64,000 nucleotides of DNA from an uncultured Roseburia sp. (GTDB lineage Bacteria > Bacillota > Clostridia > Lachnospirales > Lachnospiraceae). Below the pieces are notes generated by a model that did not search any database, was not told the origin of the DNA, and saw only the letters and a list, made by a program, of their open reading frames with translations. The position numbers and the translations under genes are program-made. Where the stretch lies: contig CAMFYL010000006.1 in assembly GCA_946002055.1 (NCBI GenBank), positions 1 to 64,000 on the forward strand, written 5' to 3'. Positions 17,016 to 26,797 of this stretch are shown piece after piece (the stretch's first letter is position 1; each line of letters starts with the position of its first letter).

Positions 17016-18337
17016 TGAAGCTACTTTTTATTTCCCTTGGGTGTGATAAGAATCTTGTGGATACAGAGCATATGCTTGCAATGCTTACAAAGGATGGCAT
17101 CACACTTACAAATGATGAGTCAGAAGCTGAGATTATTGTTGTAAACAGTTGCTGCTTTATCAGTGATGCCATGGAGGAAAGCATACAGACACTGATTGAT
17201 ATGGGGCAGCTAAAAGAAACAGCTTCCTTGAAATATCTCATTGTTACCGGTTGCCTGGCACAGAGGTATGCTGATGATATCAGGCGGGATTTACCGGAAG
17301 TGGATGCTATTATTGGAACCAATGCATATGACGAGATTGTAAACACCATACAGCATTTGGTTGCGGGAGAAAACGGGGATGTTCAAAAGCCACTAACTGG
17401 TTTGCCTGACAACTTTGCAGGACGCCTTCTTACAACGGGAGGTCATTTTGCACATTTAAAAATTGCGGAGGGATGTAACAAGCATTGTACGTATTGTGTC
17501 ATCCCATCCATTCGTGGGGAATTTAGAAGTGTCCCTATGGAAGAACTCTTGGCAGAGGCCAAAGAACTGGCTTTACAGGGTGTTCAGGAGCTAATTCTTG
17601 TAGCTCAGGAGACCACTTTGTATGGAGTGGATTTATACGGACAAAAAAAGTTGCCGGATTTATTGAATCAGTTAAGTAAAATTCCCGGAATTCGTTGGAT
17701 TCGTTTGCAGTACTGTTACCCGGAGGAAATCACCCAAGAATTGATTGATACCATGGCATCCAATCCCAAGATTTGCCATTACATTGATATGCCCATACAG
17801 CATGCAAATGATTGGATTTTAGGGCGTATGGGAAGAAAGACTTCTGCAGAAGATATCAGACAAAAGGTGAAGGCTTTGCGAGAAGCCATGCCTGATATTG
17901 CCATTCGCACCACGTTGATTTGCGGTTTTCCGGGTGAAACGGAAGAAATGCATCAAGAACTCTTAGCATTTGTGGATGAGATGGAGTTTGACCGCCTCGG
18001 ATGTTTTGCTTATTCACAGCAGGAGGGAACTCCCGCAGCTGAGTTTATTGATCAGGTAGATGACGATGTGAAAGAGACCTGGGTTGCCGAGATTATGGAG
18101 TTACAGCAGGAAATATCTTGTGACTGTAATCAGAGGCTTCTTGGTGAGACGGTAGACGCCTTTATTGAGGGACATGTGGCAGATGAAAATGCTTACGTGG
18201 CTCGTACGTATCGGGATGCTCCGGATGTAGACGGCCTTGTGTTTATTCAGACAAATGCAGAACTGATGACAGGAGATTTCGTAAAATGCCGTATTACCGG
18301 TTCTTATGAATATGATTTGATAGGAGAGTTGTTATGA
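17015..18337 (+). CDS. rimO: Ribosomal protein S12 methylthiotransferase RimO
   Basis: RimO is a radical-SAM enzyme that adds a methylthio group to the conserved aspartate of ribosomal protein S12. The 440-residue protein has the N-terminal methylthiotransferase domain (SLGCDKNLVDTE with Cys9; NSCCFI; GCLAQRYADD), the radical-SAM CxxxCxxC motif as CNKHCTYC (about residues 154-161), and a C-terminal TRAM domain. The sequence SLGCDKNLVD distinguishes RimO from the tRNA enzymes MiaB and MtaB. It is coupled to rpoZ and to pgsA by start-stop overlaps. Confidence 0.96.
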   Translation: MKLLFISLGCDKNLVDTEHMLAMLTKDGITLTNDESEAEIIVVNSCCFISDAMEESIQTLIDMGQLKETASLKYLIVTGCLAQRYADDIRRDLPEVDAIIGTNAYDEIVNTIQHLVAGENGDVQKPLTGLPDNFAGRLLTTGGHFAHLKIAEGCNKHCTYCVIPSIRGEFRSVPMEELLAEAKELALQGVQELILVAQETTLYGVDLYGQKKLPDLLNQLSKIPGIRWIRLQYCYPEEITQELIDTMASNPKICHYIDMPIQHANDWILGRMGRKTSAEDIRQKVKALREAMPDIAIRTTLICGFPGETEEMHQELLAFVDEMEFDRLGCFAYSQQEGTPAAEFIDQVDDDVKETWVAEIMELQQEISCDCNQRLLGETVDAFIEGHVADENAYVARTYRDAPDVDGLVFIQTNAELMTGDFVKCRITGSYEYDLIGELL

Positions 18338-18876
18338 ATTTACCAAATAAATTAACCATATTTCGTGTGATTTTGATTCCGTTCTTCGTAGTGTTTTTAT
18401 TATTAGATCCGGAGAATCAAATGTATCGCTATATTGCGGATGCAATTTTTATTGTAGCAAGTTTAACAGATATGTTAGATGGCAAGATTGCAAGAAAATA
18501 TAATCTTGTGACGAATTTCGGCAAATTTATGGATCCTTTGGCAGACAAGCTTCTTGTGTGCTCTGCAATGATTTGTTTGATTGCAACCGGTCAGTTGGCT
18601 GCTTGGATTGTAATCGTGATTATTGCAAGGGAGTTTATCATTAGTGGATTTCGACTGGTGGCTTCCGATAACGGTATTGTAATCGCAGCAAGTTACTGGG
18701 GTAAATTCAAGACCGTTTTTCAGATGGCTATGACCATCGTTTTGATTTTGAATATCGATCATCCTATCATGCTTTTGTTGGGACAGATCCTTACATACAT
18801 TGCATTGGCACTTACTGTGATTTCTTTGATTGATTATGTATGGAAGAATAAGAGCGTTTTAAAAGAGCAGAAATAA
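18334..18876 (+). CDS. pgsA: CDP-diacylglycerol-glycerol-3-phosphate 3-phosphatidyltransferase
   Basis: PgsA makes phosphatidylglycerol-phosphate, the committed step to phosphatidylglycerol. The 180-residue integral membrane protein starts MNLPNKLTIFRVILIPFFV and carries the full CDP-alcohol phosphotransferase motif: DG, AR, G, D and D in the spacing DGx2ARx8Gx3Dx3D at about residues 49-71. Four to five further hydrophobic helices follow. It overlaps the end of rimO by 4 bases (ATGA) and its stop overlaps the pncC start. Confidence 0.95.
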   Translation: MNLPNKLTIFRVILIPFFVVFLLLDPENQMYRYIADAIFIVASLTDMLDGKIARKYNLVTNFGKFMDPLADKLLVCSAMICLIATGQLAAWIVIVIIAREFIISGFRLVASDNGIVIAASYWGKFKTVFQMAMTIVLILNIDHPIMLLLGQILTYIALALTVISLIDYVWKNKSVLKEQK

Positions 18877-19337
18877 TGAAGATTGAAGACATTGTAACAA
18901 AGCTTAACCGTAAGAGTTTCACAGTTGCAACAGCAGAATCGTGTACCGGTGGTATGATTGCATCCTCTCTTGTAGATATTGCAGGGGTGTCCGCCTGTTT
19001 TATGGAGGGATATGTAACCTATTCCAACGAAGCGAAAGAAAAAAACCTGGGGGTATCGCATCATACGTTAGAAGCTTTTGGGGCAGTGAGCCAGGAAACT
19101 GCCTCCGAAATGTCAGTCGGTGTGAGAAAAAGATCGGGTGCAACCTTTGGTATAGCAACAACAGGGATTGCCGGACCGGATGGCGGAACAAAAGAGAAGC
19201 CTGTGGGACTTGTTTATATTTCCTGTGCGACTCCTCAGGGTGTTTTCACGGAACAGCACATTTTTTCAGGCAGTCGTACCCAGATTAGAATCCAGGCTAC
19301 AAAAGCAGCCTTTGCACTGCTTGAACGATGTATGTAG
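18876..19337 (+). CDS. pncC: Nicotinamide-nucleotide amidase (stand-alone CinA C-terminal domain)
   Basis: PncC deamidates nicotinamide mononucleotide to nicotinate mononucleotide in pyridine nucleotide recycling. The 153-residue protein consists only of the CinA C-terminal domain: TVATAESCTGGMIASSLVDI, YVTYSNEAKEKNLGV, and the TTGIAGPDGGTKEKPVGLVY loop with the catalytic region. There is no N-terminal molybdopterin-binding-like CinA domain. It follows pgsA in the same operon (TAATG overlap), as cinA follows pgsA in Bacillus. Confidence 0.92.
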   Translation: MKIEDIVTKLNRKSFTVATAESCTGGMIASSLVDIAGVSACFMEGYVTYSNEAKEKNLGVSHHTLEAFGAVSQETASEMSVGVRKRSGATFGIATTGIAGPDGGTKEKPVGLVYISCATPQGVFTEQHIFSGSRTQIRIQATKAAFALLERCM

Positions 19338-19349
19338 GAGTATAGAATT

Positions 19350-19901
19350 ATGCGTGTAATTGCCGGAAGCAAAAGACGTCTGCAACTCCAGACGGTACCA
19401 GGTATGACCACAAGACCAACAACAGACCGTATCAAAGAGACTTTATTTAATATGATAGGCAATGATGTTTATCACTGCAGATTTTTAGATTTGTTTGCAG
19501 GTAGTGGTCAAATGGGAATAGAAGCTCTTAGCCGAGGGGCATCCTACGCATGCTTTGTTGAGAAGGACAAAAGAGCTTTGGCTTGTATTCGCAAGAATTT
19601 GGCGCACACAGATTTTACAAATGAGTCAGATGTTATGCCCGGTGATGTATTGATTTGTCTGCGTGGCATAGAGGGTGCAGAGGCCTTTGATATTATCTTT
19701 ATAGATCCGCCATACCAACTTGGTGTAGAGAGACAGGTCCTGGAAGCCATTAATCAGTATGGGCTTTTGCATGAAGATGGCTATATTATTTTAGAGGCGG
19801 CGCTGGAAACAGATTTTTCCTTTCTAGAACAAATGCCTTATGAGATTATAAAGGAAAAGTGTTACAAGACAAACAAACATCTATTTATCACGAAGCAGTA
19901 A
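19350..19901 (+). CDS. rsmD: 16S rRNA (guanine966-N2)-methyltransferase RsmD
   Basis: RsmD methylates G966 of 16S rRNA in the 30S subunit. The 183-residue protein shows [30 protein letters not shown], the SAM-binding motif [19 protein letters not shown] (about residues 47-65) and the catalytic DPPY (about 122-125). A TAGGAG RBS lies 9 bases before the ATG. It is followed 13 bases later by coaD, the conserved ylbH-coaD pair of Firmicutes. Confidence 0.95.
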   Translation: MRVIAGSKRRLQLQTVPGMTTRPTTDRIKETLFNMIGNDVYHCRFLDLFAGSGQMGIEALSRGASYACFVEKDKRALACIRKNLAHTDFTNESDVMPGDVLICLRGIEGAEAFDIIFIDPPYQLGVERQVLEAINQYGLLHEDGYIILEAALETDFSFLEQMPYEIIKEKCYKTNKHLFITKQ

Positions 19902-19914
19902 GAAGAGAGTAAGT

Positions 19915-20394
19915 ATGAAAAAGGCTATTTATCCAGGGAGTTTTGATCCAATTACATTTGGGCATTTAGATATTATTGAGCGCTCATCCAAGGTCTTTGA
20001 TGAGGTTGTTATCGGCATTCTAAATAACAGTGCCAAGAATTCTCTTTTTTCGGTGGAAGAACGACTGAATATGACAAAGATGCTTACAGAAAAGTATGAT
20101 AATGTTACCGTTGATTCTTTCGATGGGTTATTGGTGGATTATGCAAAAAGCATTGATGCTAACTTAATTATTCGAGGTTTGCGGGCTGTGACGGATTTTG
20201 AATACGAAATTCAGATTGCACAAACCAATAAAGTAGAATATCCGGAATTGGAAACCATATTTATGACCACGGCATTGAATTACTCATATTTGAGTTCAAC
20301 CATTGTACGTGAATTCGCTTCCTATGGAGGAGATATTTCAAGATTTGTACCTGAGGAGATTATTCCAATGATTCAGGCAAAATATAATGCATAA
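19915..20394 (+). CDS. coaD: Phosphopantetheine adenylyltransferase
   Basis: CoaD catalyses the fourth step of coenzyme A synthesis, joining 4'-phosphopantetheine and AMP. The 159 residues match the family length: [18 protein letters not shown] with the nucleotidyltransferase TxGH motif (about residues 15-18), the [15 protein letters not shown] segment, and the ISSTxxR-type motif LSSTIVRE near residue 126. It sits between rsmD and the coiled-coil gene. Confidence 0.97.
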   Translation: MKKAIYPGSFDPITFGHLDIIERSSKVFDEVVIGILNNSAKNSLFSVEERLNMTKMLTEKYDNVTVDSFDGLLVDYAKSIDANLIIRGLRAVTDFEYEIQIAQTNKVEYPELETIFMTTALNYSYLSSTIVREFASYGGDISRFVPEEIIPMIQAKYNA

Positions 20395-20407
20395 AGGAGA
20401 GGCTATT

Positions 20408-21094
20408 ATGGCAAGTGGTATTGAGGAAATCATTGACGAAATTGAAGAATATGTAGATAGTTGTAAACCATCTGCATTTTCACCATCCAAGGTTGTTGTC
20501 AACCGAGATGAACTGGACAGCTTGTTGGAGGAACTTCGCACGAAAACTCCGGAAGAAATCAAGCGTTATCAGAAGATTATCAGCAATAAAGAGGCAATTC
20601 TGGCGGATGCTCAGAATAAGGCAGATGCAATTATTGCACAGGCTCAGATTCAGACAAACGAGCTTGTAAGTGAACATCAGATTATGCAACAGGCCTATGC
20701 GAAAGCGAATGAAGTTGTTATGCTTGCCACAAAGAATGCACAGGAGCTTTTAGACAAGGCTACAGAAGATGCAAACAATATTCGTATGGGTGCCATCGCA
20801 TATACAGATGATCTGTTAAATACCATCGAGAGTGTAATTGCCAATTCTATGGAGACGACACAGGCTCGTACAGAGAATTTCTTGCAGACCATGCAGGGAT
20901 ATCTTGATGTTGTAGTTGCTAACCGCAAAGAACTGGCTCCGGAGCCTGAGGTTGCACCTGCTCCGGCACCACAAGCCCAGTCCAAGGCTTCAAAACCGGC
21001 TGAAAATCCAGCTCCAGAGGCAAATAGTGTATCAAAGGAAGATGACGATGTGCCTGCATTGTCTATTCCGGAATCTTTTTTTAATAAAGAATAA
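20408..21094 (+). CDS. Coiled-coil protein of unknown function
   Basis: I do not recognise a named family; similar Clostridial proteins are often labelled ATPase or V-type ATPase subunit H-like because of their coiled coil. The 228-residue protein has an acidic N-terminus (EEIIDEIEEYVDSCK), a long alpha-helical, Ala- and Gln-rich coiled coil (about residues 55-165), then a Pro/Ala low-complexity tail (about 177-205) and an acidic end. There is no TM or signal peptide. I chose ATG 20408, with AAAGGAGAGG upstream; the frame from 20387 begins inside coaD. The layout (helical rod plus proline tail) recalls DivIVA-like scaffolds, but no DivIVA motif is present. Its last 14 bases overlap the convergent ylbJ-like gene. 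Confidence 0.78.
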   Translation: MASGIEEIIDEIEEYVDSCKPSAFSPSKVVVNRDELDSLLEELRTKTPEEIKRYQKIISNKEAILADAQNKADAIIAQAQIQTNELVSEHQIMQQAYAKANEVVMLATKNAQELLDKATEDANNIRMGAIAYTDDLLNTIESVIANSMETTQARTENFLQTMQGYLDVVVANRKELAPEPEVAPAPAPQAQSKASKPAENPAPEANSVSKEDDDVPALSIPESFFNKE

Positions 21095-22007
21095 TGAGAC
21101 CAACTGAAACAATCATTGCTGTAAGAGCGGCGTAGATGCTCTTGTGGAGCAAATACTGTCTGATGGAGAGTTGACATCCTTTTATGATTGATTTTGTCTG
21201 CATTAGTGTACATATTCCACCAAAGGAGATCAGTGGGAGTGTGAGGGCGTATTTTTGTAATGCAGATATAGGCAGATAGGTCAGTTCTCGGGTTCCGCTG
21301 GTGATTTCCAGTAGTGCCACAAGATAGGATTTGATGATATGTGGCACAAAGGGAATACCGGTGATAAAGGCGCAGAGGATGCCAAAGAGGATTAAATAAC
21401 CGCCAAGGATGACTATGGTTTCAAATCCATTTATAATAGAGATATCTAAGATTTGAAAGCAATTTTTAAGTCTGGATATCTTTATTTTTTTGTTACATGC
21501 AGTTTTTGTTTTTCTTTTTTGATAATGCTTAAGACAACATATTACCCCCAATAACTGTGGAAGATAAAGTAGAACAAAGGTGATAGGGAGCCATTGGCTT
21601 TTATGAAGACACTTTGTCAAAAAAAAGCCTCCCACAAAGGACGGTCCGATGGCGTTGCAATGATTTAAAAGAATTTGTCCCTCCTTATCATCAATGGTCT
21701 GATGCTTTAAGAGTGTTGTAGTAATTTTGGCCCCCACAGGAAGACCAAAGGTAAATCCGGCTGCAATATTAAAGAGAATACAAATCCTTTGATACCTTGC
21801 GCCGGTTGTATTGGGAAGTAACGAGAAGATGGCTCCTGTAACTTCCTTTGAAAGGATGAAATTTGCTAGGATCATAAATGGCAGCAAGGTGGGCACAAGA
21901 CCGTACAGCCAGGTGTTAAGACCGGTTGTGGCTCCTAACAGTGTCGTTGCAGGATTTAAGATGGCAGTGATGATGCAAAGGGCAGCAAGAATAAATACAA
22001 GTTTCAT
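21081..22007 (-). CDS. ylbJ: YlbJ-like sporulation integral membrane protein
   Basis: YlbJ belongs to the nucleoside-recognition (Gate) membrane family and is a sporulation gene beside coaD in Bacillus. This 308-residue protein, shorter than the roughly 400 of Bacillus YlbJ, has about seven or eight hydrophobic helices. It begins with LNPATTLLGATTGLNTWLYG and PTLLPFMILANF, and has FTFGLPVGAKITTTLL and HCNAIGPSFVGGFFL, which match YlbJ-type repeats. It lies next to the rsmD-coaD genes as in Bacillus but in the opposite orientation, and it overlaps the end of the coiled-coil gene by 14 bases tail to tail. A sporulation role is inferred from family and position only. Confidence 0.78.
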   Translation of the reverse strand: MKLVFILAALCIITAILNPATTLLGATTGLNTWLYGLVPTLLPFMILANFILSKEVTGAIFSLLPNTTGARYQRICILFNIAAGFTFGLPVGAKITTTLLKHQTIDDKEGQILLNHCNAIGPSFVGGFFLTKCLHKSQWLPITFVLLYLPQLLGVICCLKHYQKRKTKTACNKKIKISRLKNCFQILDISIINGFETIVILGGYLILFGILCAFITGIPFVPHIIKSYLVALLEITSGTRELTYLPISALQKYALTLPLISFGGICTLMQTKSIIKGCQLSIRQYLLHKSIYAALTAMIVSVGLIILY

Positions 22008-22045
22008 ACCATAATGTATGACGTGAAGGTTTGGTATATGATTTT

Positions 22046-22765
22046 ATGAGACTAGATAAATTCCTTTGTGAATGTAGCGGTATCACCCGTTCGGAAGCGA
22101 AAAAGAAAATAAAACAGGGCTTAGTTAAAGTAAATGATGCATTGGCAAAAGATGGTGCTTATAAGGTGGACGCATCAAGGGATAACGTGCTTATGGATGG
22201 CGTGCACCTTTCTTATCAAGAATATATATATTATGTGTTTCACAAGCCCAAGGGCTGTGTGTGCGCCAATTATGATGCTTTGCACGATACGGTATTCTCT
22301 TACGTTCCCATGAATCCCAAAGAGGATTTATTTACGGTGGGACGATTGGATATGGATACAGAGGGGCTTCTTCTTATCACCAATGACGGAGAATTTTCCC
22401 ATAATTTGTTGAGCCCCAAAAAACATGTAGATAAGACATATTTTGCCCTTTGGGACAAGCCTGCCACAGAGGAGGATATCAAAGCTTTTGAGAGCGGGCT
22501 TGAAATTGGAGATGATAAACCCACAAAGCCAGCAAAGCTTTCCTTTGACAAGAGCAATCCGACAAATGTATTCATTACCATTTCGGAGGGCCGTTTTCAT
22601 CAGGTAAAACGAATGAGTCACGCAGTGGGTAAAGAAGTCTTATATTTAAAACGATTATCTATGGGTCAATTTATTCTGGAAGATAATCTGGCCTTAGGAG
22701 AGTATCGAGAATTTACAGATAAGGAAATGAAGTATGTTAAAGAATATAAAGGCCGTCATCTTTGA
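22046..22765 (+). CDS. RsuA-family pseudouridine synthase
   Basis: RsuA/RluB-family enzymes convert specific rRNA uridines to pseudouridine (RsuA: U516 of 16S rRNA). The 239-residue protein has an N-terminal S4 RNA-binding domain (MRLDKFLCECSGITRSEAKK) and a catalytic domain with GRLDMDTEGLLLITNDG holding the catalytic Asp, and ISEGRFHQVKRM. It lacks the extra features of RluB, so it is most like RsuA, but the target uridine is inferred. Start ATG 22046 fits the family start MRLDKFL; a TTG at 22031 is in frame. It overlaps the HAD gene by 32 bases. Confidence 0.88.
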   Translation: MRLDKFLCECSGITRSEAKKKIKQGLVKVNDALAKDGAYKVDASRDNVLMDGVHLSYQEYIYYVFHKPKGCVCANYDALHDTVFSYVPMNPKEDLFTVGRLDMDTEGLLLITNDGEFSHNLLSPKKHVDKTYFALWDKPATEEDIKAFESGLEIGDDKPTKPAKLSFDKSNPTNVFITISEGRFHQVKRMSHAVGKEVLYLKRLSMGQFILEDNLALGEYREFTDKEMKYVKEYKGRHL

Positions 22766-23384
22766 TTTGGATGGCACGCTTATTGATTCCATGGGTATTT
22801 GGAAAAGTATTGATATTGCCTATTTTAGAGAGAAAAATATAAAAATGCCTGCTGATTTGCAACAGCAAATTGAAGGATTAAGTATGCGTGAAACTGCCAC
22901 CTATTTCAAAGAACAATTTGGAATAGAGGATGATGAAGTTTCTATGATGGATACCTGGAATCAAATGGCTATGGACTATTACGCCATGAAAGTATCTTAC
23001 AAGGAAGGCGCCCAAAGTTTTTTGGCATATTTAAAGGATCATCATGTTAAGACAGGCATTGCCACCAGCAATTCCAGAGAACTTCTGATGGCGGTCAGTG
23101 AACATCTTGGGCTACATCAATATATTGATTGTTTCTTGACGGGAAATGAAGTGGCACATGGAAAGCCTTCTCCAGACGTGTATTTGGAGGTGGCAAAAAG
23201 ACTTCAGGTGGAACCTAATGATTGCTTGGTGTTTGAAGATGTGATTCCCGGGATTATGGCTGGAAAAAATGCCGGGATGAAGGTGTGTGCAGTTTATGAT
23301 GATTACTCAAAGGATATGGTTGCAGAGAAGAAGCAGCTGGCTGATTTCTATATAGAGAGCTACAACCAATTGTTAAACAGGTAG
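22734..23384 (+). CDS. HAD-IA family hydrolase (beta-phosphoglucomutase-like phosphatase)
   Basis: A haloacid-dehalogenase superfamily phosphatase or phosphomutase of 216 residues. Motif I is FDLDGTLIDSMG (nucleophile Asp about residue 11), with a helical cap (about 17-85), motif II with IATSNSRE, motif III Lys in HGKPSPDVYLEVAKRL, and motif IV FEDVIPGIMAGKNAG. The cap type fits the YvdM/GPH-like subfamily, and the substrate cannot be predicted. AAGGAA is 7 bases before the ATG. The start lies inside the end of the RsuA-like gene, in another frame. Confidence 0.85.
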   Translation: MLKNIKAVIFDLDGTLIDSMGIWKSIDIAYFREKNIKMPADLQQQIEGLSMRETATYFKEQFGIEDDEVSMMDTWNQMAMDYYAMKVSYKEGAQSFLAYLKDHHVKTGIATSNSRELLMAVSEHLGLHQYIDCFLTGNEVAHGKPSPDVYLEVAKRLQVEPNDCLVFEDVIPGIMAGKNAGMKVCAVYDDYSKDMVAEKKQLADFYIESYNQLLNR

Positions 23385-23393
23385 GACGAGATT

Positions 23394-25277
23394 ATGACAC
23401 AGGACTTTTTGCCAATTTCAAAGGCGGATATGAAAAAACGGGGCATAGAACAGTTAGATTTTGTCTATGTGTGTGGTGATGCGTATGTAGATCATCCTTC
23501 CTTTGGCCATGCCATTATTACAAGACTGTTGGAGTCTAGAGGCTATTCTGTGGGCATCATTGCGCAGCCTGATTGGAAAGATGATACATCCATTACGAAA
23601 CTTGGCGAGCCTCGTTTAGGTTTCCTTGTTTCTGCAGGAAATATGGATTCTATGGTAAATCATTATTCCGTGTCAAAGAAGAGAAGGACCATGGATTCCT
23701 TTTCACCGGGGGGTGTCATGGGGAAACGCCCGGATTACGCTGCTGTGGTATACAGCAATCTGATTCGAAAATCATACAAACATACCCCCATTATTCTCGG
23801 CGGAATCGAAGCCAGTTTGCGTCGATTGGCACACTATGATTACTGGTCAAATAAAGTGAAACGTTCCATATTGCTTGATTCCGGCGCCGATATCATTTCC
23901 TACGGTATGGGAGAACGCTCCATACTTGAAATTGCGGAAGCACTGGCTGCCGGTATTAACATTAAGGACATTACCTATATTGCAGGCACGGTATTTCGAA
24001 CGCAAAATCAAGATTTTTTAGCGGATGGTGTTGCTTTACCATCTTACCAAGAAATCGTTGCTGACAAAGTGGCATATGCCAAAAGCTTTTATACCCAGTA
24101 TCAGAATACGGATCCATTTACTGCTCAGAAAATGTATGAGTCCTATCCAAATGGAATTTTTGTGGTACAAAATCCTCCCCAGAAGCCCCTTTCTCAGATG
24201 GAAATGGATGATGTATATGCCTTGCCATATATGAGAACCTATCATCCAATATATGAAAAAGATGGCGGCATTCCGGCAATCTCAGAGGTGAAATATAGTC
24301 TTATCAGTAATCGTGGATGTTTTGGCGGATGTAATTTTTGCGCATTAACGTTCCATCAGGGGCGAATTATTCAAACAAGAAGTCATTCATCCATCTTGGA
24401 GGAAGCGGAAAAAATTACAAAGGATCCCGACTTCAAGGGATATATTCATGATGTTGGAGGTCCTACAGCTAATTTTAGACATCCGTCTTGTGAGAAGCAG
24501 TTAACCAAAGGGGTATGTAAGAACAAGCAGTGTCTTTTTCCGGAACCCTGCAAGAATCTCACTGTCGATCATAAAGAATACTTATCCTTACTTCGCAAGC
24601 TTAGGGCTTTGCCGGGAGTGAAAAAAGTATTTATCCGCTCCGGCATTCGTTTTGATTATTTGTTGGCGGATCAGGATGATACCTTTTTTAAGGAACTGTG
24701 TCAGTATCATGTCAGTGGACAGTTAAAGGTTGCTCCGGAGCACATTTCTGACAACGTATTAAAGCATATGGGCAAGCCAAACGTGGCTACCTACAACCGT
24801 TTTCGCCAGAGATATAAACGTATTAACGAAAAATTAGGGAAAAAGCAATACTTGGTGCCATACCTTATGTCATCCCATCCGGGTTCTACCTTAAAGGATG
24901 CCATTGCTTTGGCAGAGTATCTAAGGGACTTAGGGTATATGCCCGAGCAGGTTCAGGATTTCTATCCAACACCGGCAACCATTTCCACCTGTATGTACTA
25001 CACCGGACTTGATCCGGCCACGCTACAGCCTGTATATGTGGCACATAATCCTCACGAAAAAGCAATGCAGCGAGCATTGATTCAGTATCGAAATCCTCAG
25101 AATTATGATTTGGTTTATGAGGCTCTGAAGAAAGAACACAGAGAAGACTTGATTGGTTTTGGAGAAAAATGCTTAATTAAGCCTAGAAATGTGGCGAAAA
25201 ATAATAAGAAAATTCCAAAGTCCAAGCCAAGGGCTAAGACAAAATCGATTCGAAACGTTCACAAAAAGAAACGTTAA
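23394..25277 (+). CDS. YgiQ-family radical SAM protein
   Basis: YgiQ (UPF0313) proteins are long radical-SAM enzymes of unconfirmed function. The 627-residue protein has the N-terminal B12-binding-like region ([19 protein letters not shown], then [20 protein letters not shown]), the radical-SAM cluster motif [10 protein letters not shown] (about residues 309-316, CxxxCxxC), a second cysteine group [15 protein letters not shown], and a C-terminal DUF3362 region with [15 protein letters not shown]. It ends in a basic Lys-rich tail. The start has a weak GGA RBS. The downstream rluC-like gene follows after 14 bases. Confidence 0.9.
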   Translation: MTQDFLPISKADMKKRGIEQLDFVYVCGDAYVDHPSFGHAIITRLLESRGYSVGIIAQPDWKDDTSITKLGEPRLGFLVSAGNMDSMVNHYSVSKKRRTMDSFSPGGVMGKRPDYAAVVYSNLIRKSYKHTPIILGGIEASLRRLAHYDYWSNKVKRSILLDSGADIISYGMGERSILEIAEALAAGINIKDITYIAGTVFRTQNQDFLADGVALPSYQEIVADKVAYAKSFYTQYQNTDPFTAQKMYESYPNGIFVVQNPPQKPLSQMEMDDVYALPYMRTYHPIYEKDGGIPAISEVKYSLISNRGCFGGCNFCALTFHQGRIIQTRSHSSILEEAEKITKDPDFKGYIHDVGGPTANFRHPSCEKQLTKGVCKNKQCLFPEPCKNLTVDHKEYLSLLRKLRALPGVKKVFIRSGIRFDYLLADQDDTFFKELCQYHVSGQLKVAPEHISDNVLKHMGKPNVATYNRFRQRYKRINEKLGKKQYLVPYLMSSHPGSTLKDAIALAEYLRDLGYMPEQVQDFYPTPATISTCMYYTGLDPATLQPVYVAHNPHEKAMQRALIQYRNPQNYDLVYEALKKEHREDLIGFGEKCLIKPRNVAKNNKKIPKSKPRAKTKSIRNVHKKKR

Positions 25278-25291
25278 CCTTAGGAGTATGT

Positions 25292-26239
25292 ATGAAAGAG
25301 ATTAAGATTTCACAAGGACAAGAGCATCAGCGCCTTGATAAATTCTTAAAGAAATACTTTAAGGCTGCGGGAACCAGTTTCTTGTATAAAATGCTTCGCA
25401 AGAAAAATATAACCTTGAATCACAAGAAGGCAACCGGCGCGGAAATGCTGAACAGCGGCGATGTTATCCAGGTGTTTTTTTCAGACGAAACATATGATAA
25501 GATGCGGGGGCTTACTGAGAGTAATGGGGAATATGAATATTTATCTAAGGTTCCTTATGAGGTTAAAGTGATATATGAAGATGAAGATATTCTGGTCATG
25601 GATAAACCTGCAGGTATCCTGTCTCAAAAAGCAGTGGATGAGGACGTGTCAATGAACGAGATGATGCTTTCTTATTTGATTCACACGGGAAAGCTATCCC
25701 AAGAAGCCTTTGAAACCTTTCATCCCTCTGTGGCCAATCGATTGGATCGAAATACGTCCGGTCTTCTTTTGGCAGGGAAAAGCTTAAAGGGACAACAAAT
25801 GCTTTCAGAGGCTCTTCGAGAGCGTAGGGCAGAGAAGTATTACCAGTGTGTAGTAAAGGGGGTTGTTGAAGATGCTATGGTGATTGAGGGATATCTCACA
25901 AAGGATTATAAAACAAATCAGGTGAGGATATCCAATCATATGACAGAAGATGCCAAAAGAATCGCTACAGCATACCAGCCTGTGGCGTGGAATGATAAAT
26001 ACACCTTGCTTTCTGTTCATCTAATAACAGGGCGGACCCATCAGATTCGAGCGCACCTTGCAAGTATTCATCATCCGATTTTAGGGGATCCGAAATACGG
26101 AGATGCAAAGGAGAATCGTTTTCTTCGTGAAACTTACGGTATCAGACATCAATTGTTGCACGCATATCATTTGAAATTTGAAAATGGTCAGGAATTTGTT
26201 TCTCCTGTTCCAAAAATTTTTCAACAACTTGTAAAATAG
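25292..26239 (+). CDS. RluA-family pseudouridine synthase (RluC-like)
   Basis: Pseudouridine synthase for large-subunit rRNA or tRNA. The 315-residue protein has an N-terminal S4 domain (QRLDKFLKKYF), then the catalytic domain with NRLDRNTSGLLLAGK, where the usual HRLDR begins with Asn instead of His, and LITGRTHQIRAHLAS. The long insert after the S4 domain (about 65-110) and the ILSQKAVDED segment fit the RluC group found in Clostridia. The exact uridines are unknown. An AGGAG RBS lies before the ATG. A second RluA-family gene (rluD-like) is at 46.1-47.0 kb. Confidence 0.9.
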   Translation: MKEIKISQGQEHQRLDKFLKKYFKAAGTSFLYKMLRKKNITLNHKKATGAEMLNSGDVIQVFFSDETYDKMRGLTESNGEYEYLSKVPYEVKVIYEDEDILVMDKPAGILSQKAVDEDVSMNEMMLSYLIHTGKLSQEAFETFHPSVANRLDRNTSGLLLAGKSLKGQQMLSEALRERRAEKYYQCVVKGVVEDAMVIEGYLTKDYKTNQVRISNHMTEDAKRIATAYQPVAWNDKYTLLSVHLITGRTHQIRAHLASIHHPILGDPKYGDAKENRFLRETYGIRHQLLHAYHLKFENGQEFVSPVPKIFQQLVK

Positions 26240-26260
26240 CATACTTACTATGGAGAATAT

Positions 26261-26797
26261 ATGGCCACATGGAAATCTAGAGGTCTTCGAGGTTCCACCT
26301 TTGAGGAACTCATCAATCGTACAAATGAAATATATGAAAACAGTCATCTTTGCCTGATTCAAAAGGTACCAACGCCAATTACACCCATACGAATGGATGA
26401 AGAGAGCCGACACATCACCCTTGCTTACTTCGATAAGAAGAGTACCGTAGATTATATTGGTGTTGTTCAGGGGATACCGGTGTGCTTTGATGCAAAGGAA
26501 TGTAATACAGATACCTTTCCCCTGCAAAATGTACACCAGCATCAGATCGAATTTATGGAAAAATTTGAGCGTCAGCAGGGGATTGCTTTTCTTTTGATTC
26601 ATTATACCAAGAGGGATACCTATTATTATCTACGTTTTGAAGTACTTTTCAGTTTTTGGAAACGGGCTCAGGATGGAGGAAGAAAGAGCTTTCGTATCGA
26701 AGAATTGGAGGATGCCTATTTTTTTCAGGGGAAACCTGGTGTGCTGGTTCCGTATCTGGATATGATTCAGCAAGATTTATCACAGCGGGATACTTGA
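26261..26797 (+). CDS. recU: Holliday junction resolvase RecU
   Basis: RecU is the Firmicutes junction resolvase that cleaves the Holliday junctions moved by RuvAB. The 178-residue protein starts WKSRGLRGSTFEELIN and contains the nuclease core with VDYIGVVQGIPVCFDAKEC (catalytic Asp and D-x-K), TFPLQNVHQHQIEFM and IAFLLIHYTK. It matches RecU along most of its length but is shorter at the N-terminus than Bacillus RecU (about 206 aa). GGAG lies 6 bases upstream of the ATG. Its stop codon lies inside the -35 box of the his promoter. Confidence 0.9.
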   Translation: MATWKSRGLRGSTFEELINRTNEIYENSHLCLIQKVPTPITPIRMDEESRHITLAYFDKKSTVDYIGVVQGIPVCFDAKECNTDTFPLQNVHQHQIEFMEKFERQQGIAFLLIHYTKRDTYYYLRFEVLFSFWKRAQDGGRKSFRIEELEDAYFFQGKPGVLVPYLDMIQQDLSQRDT

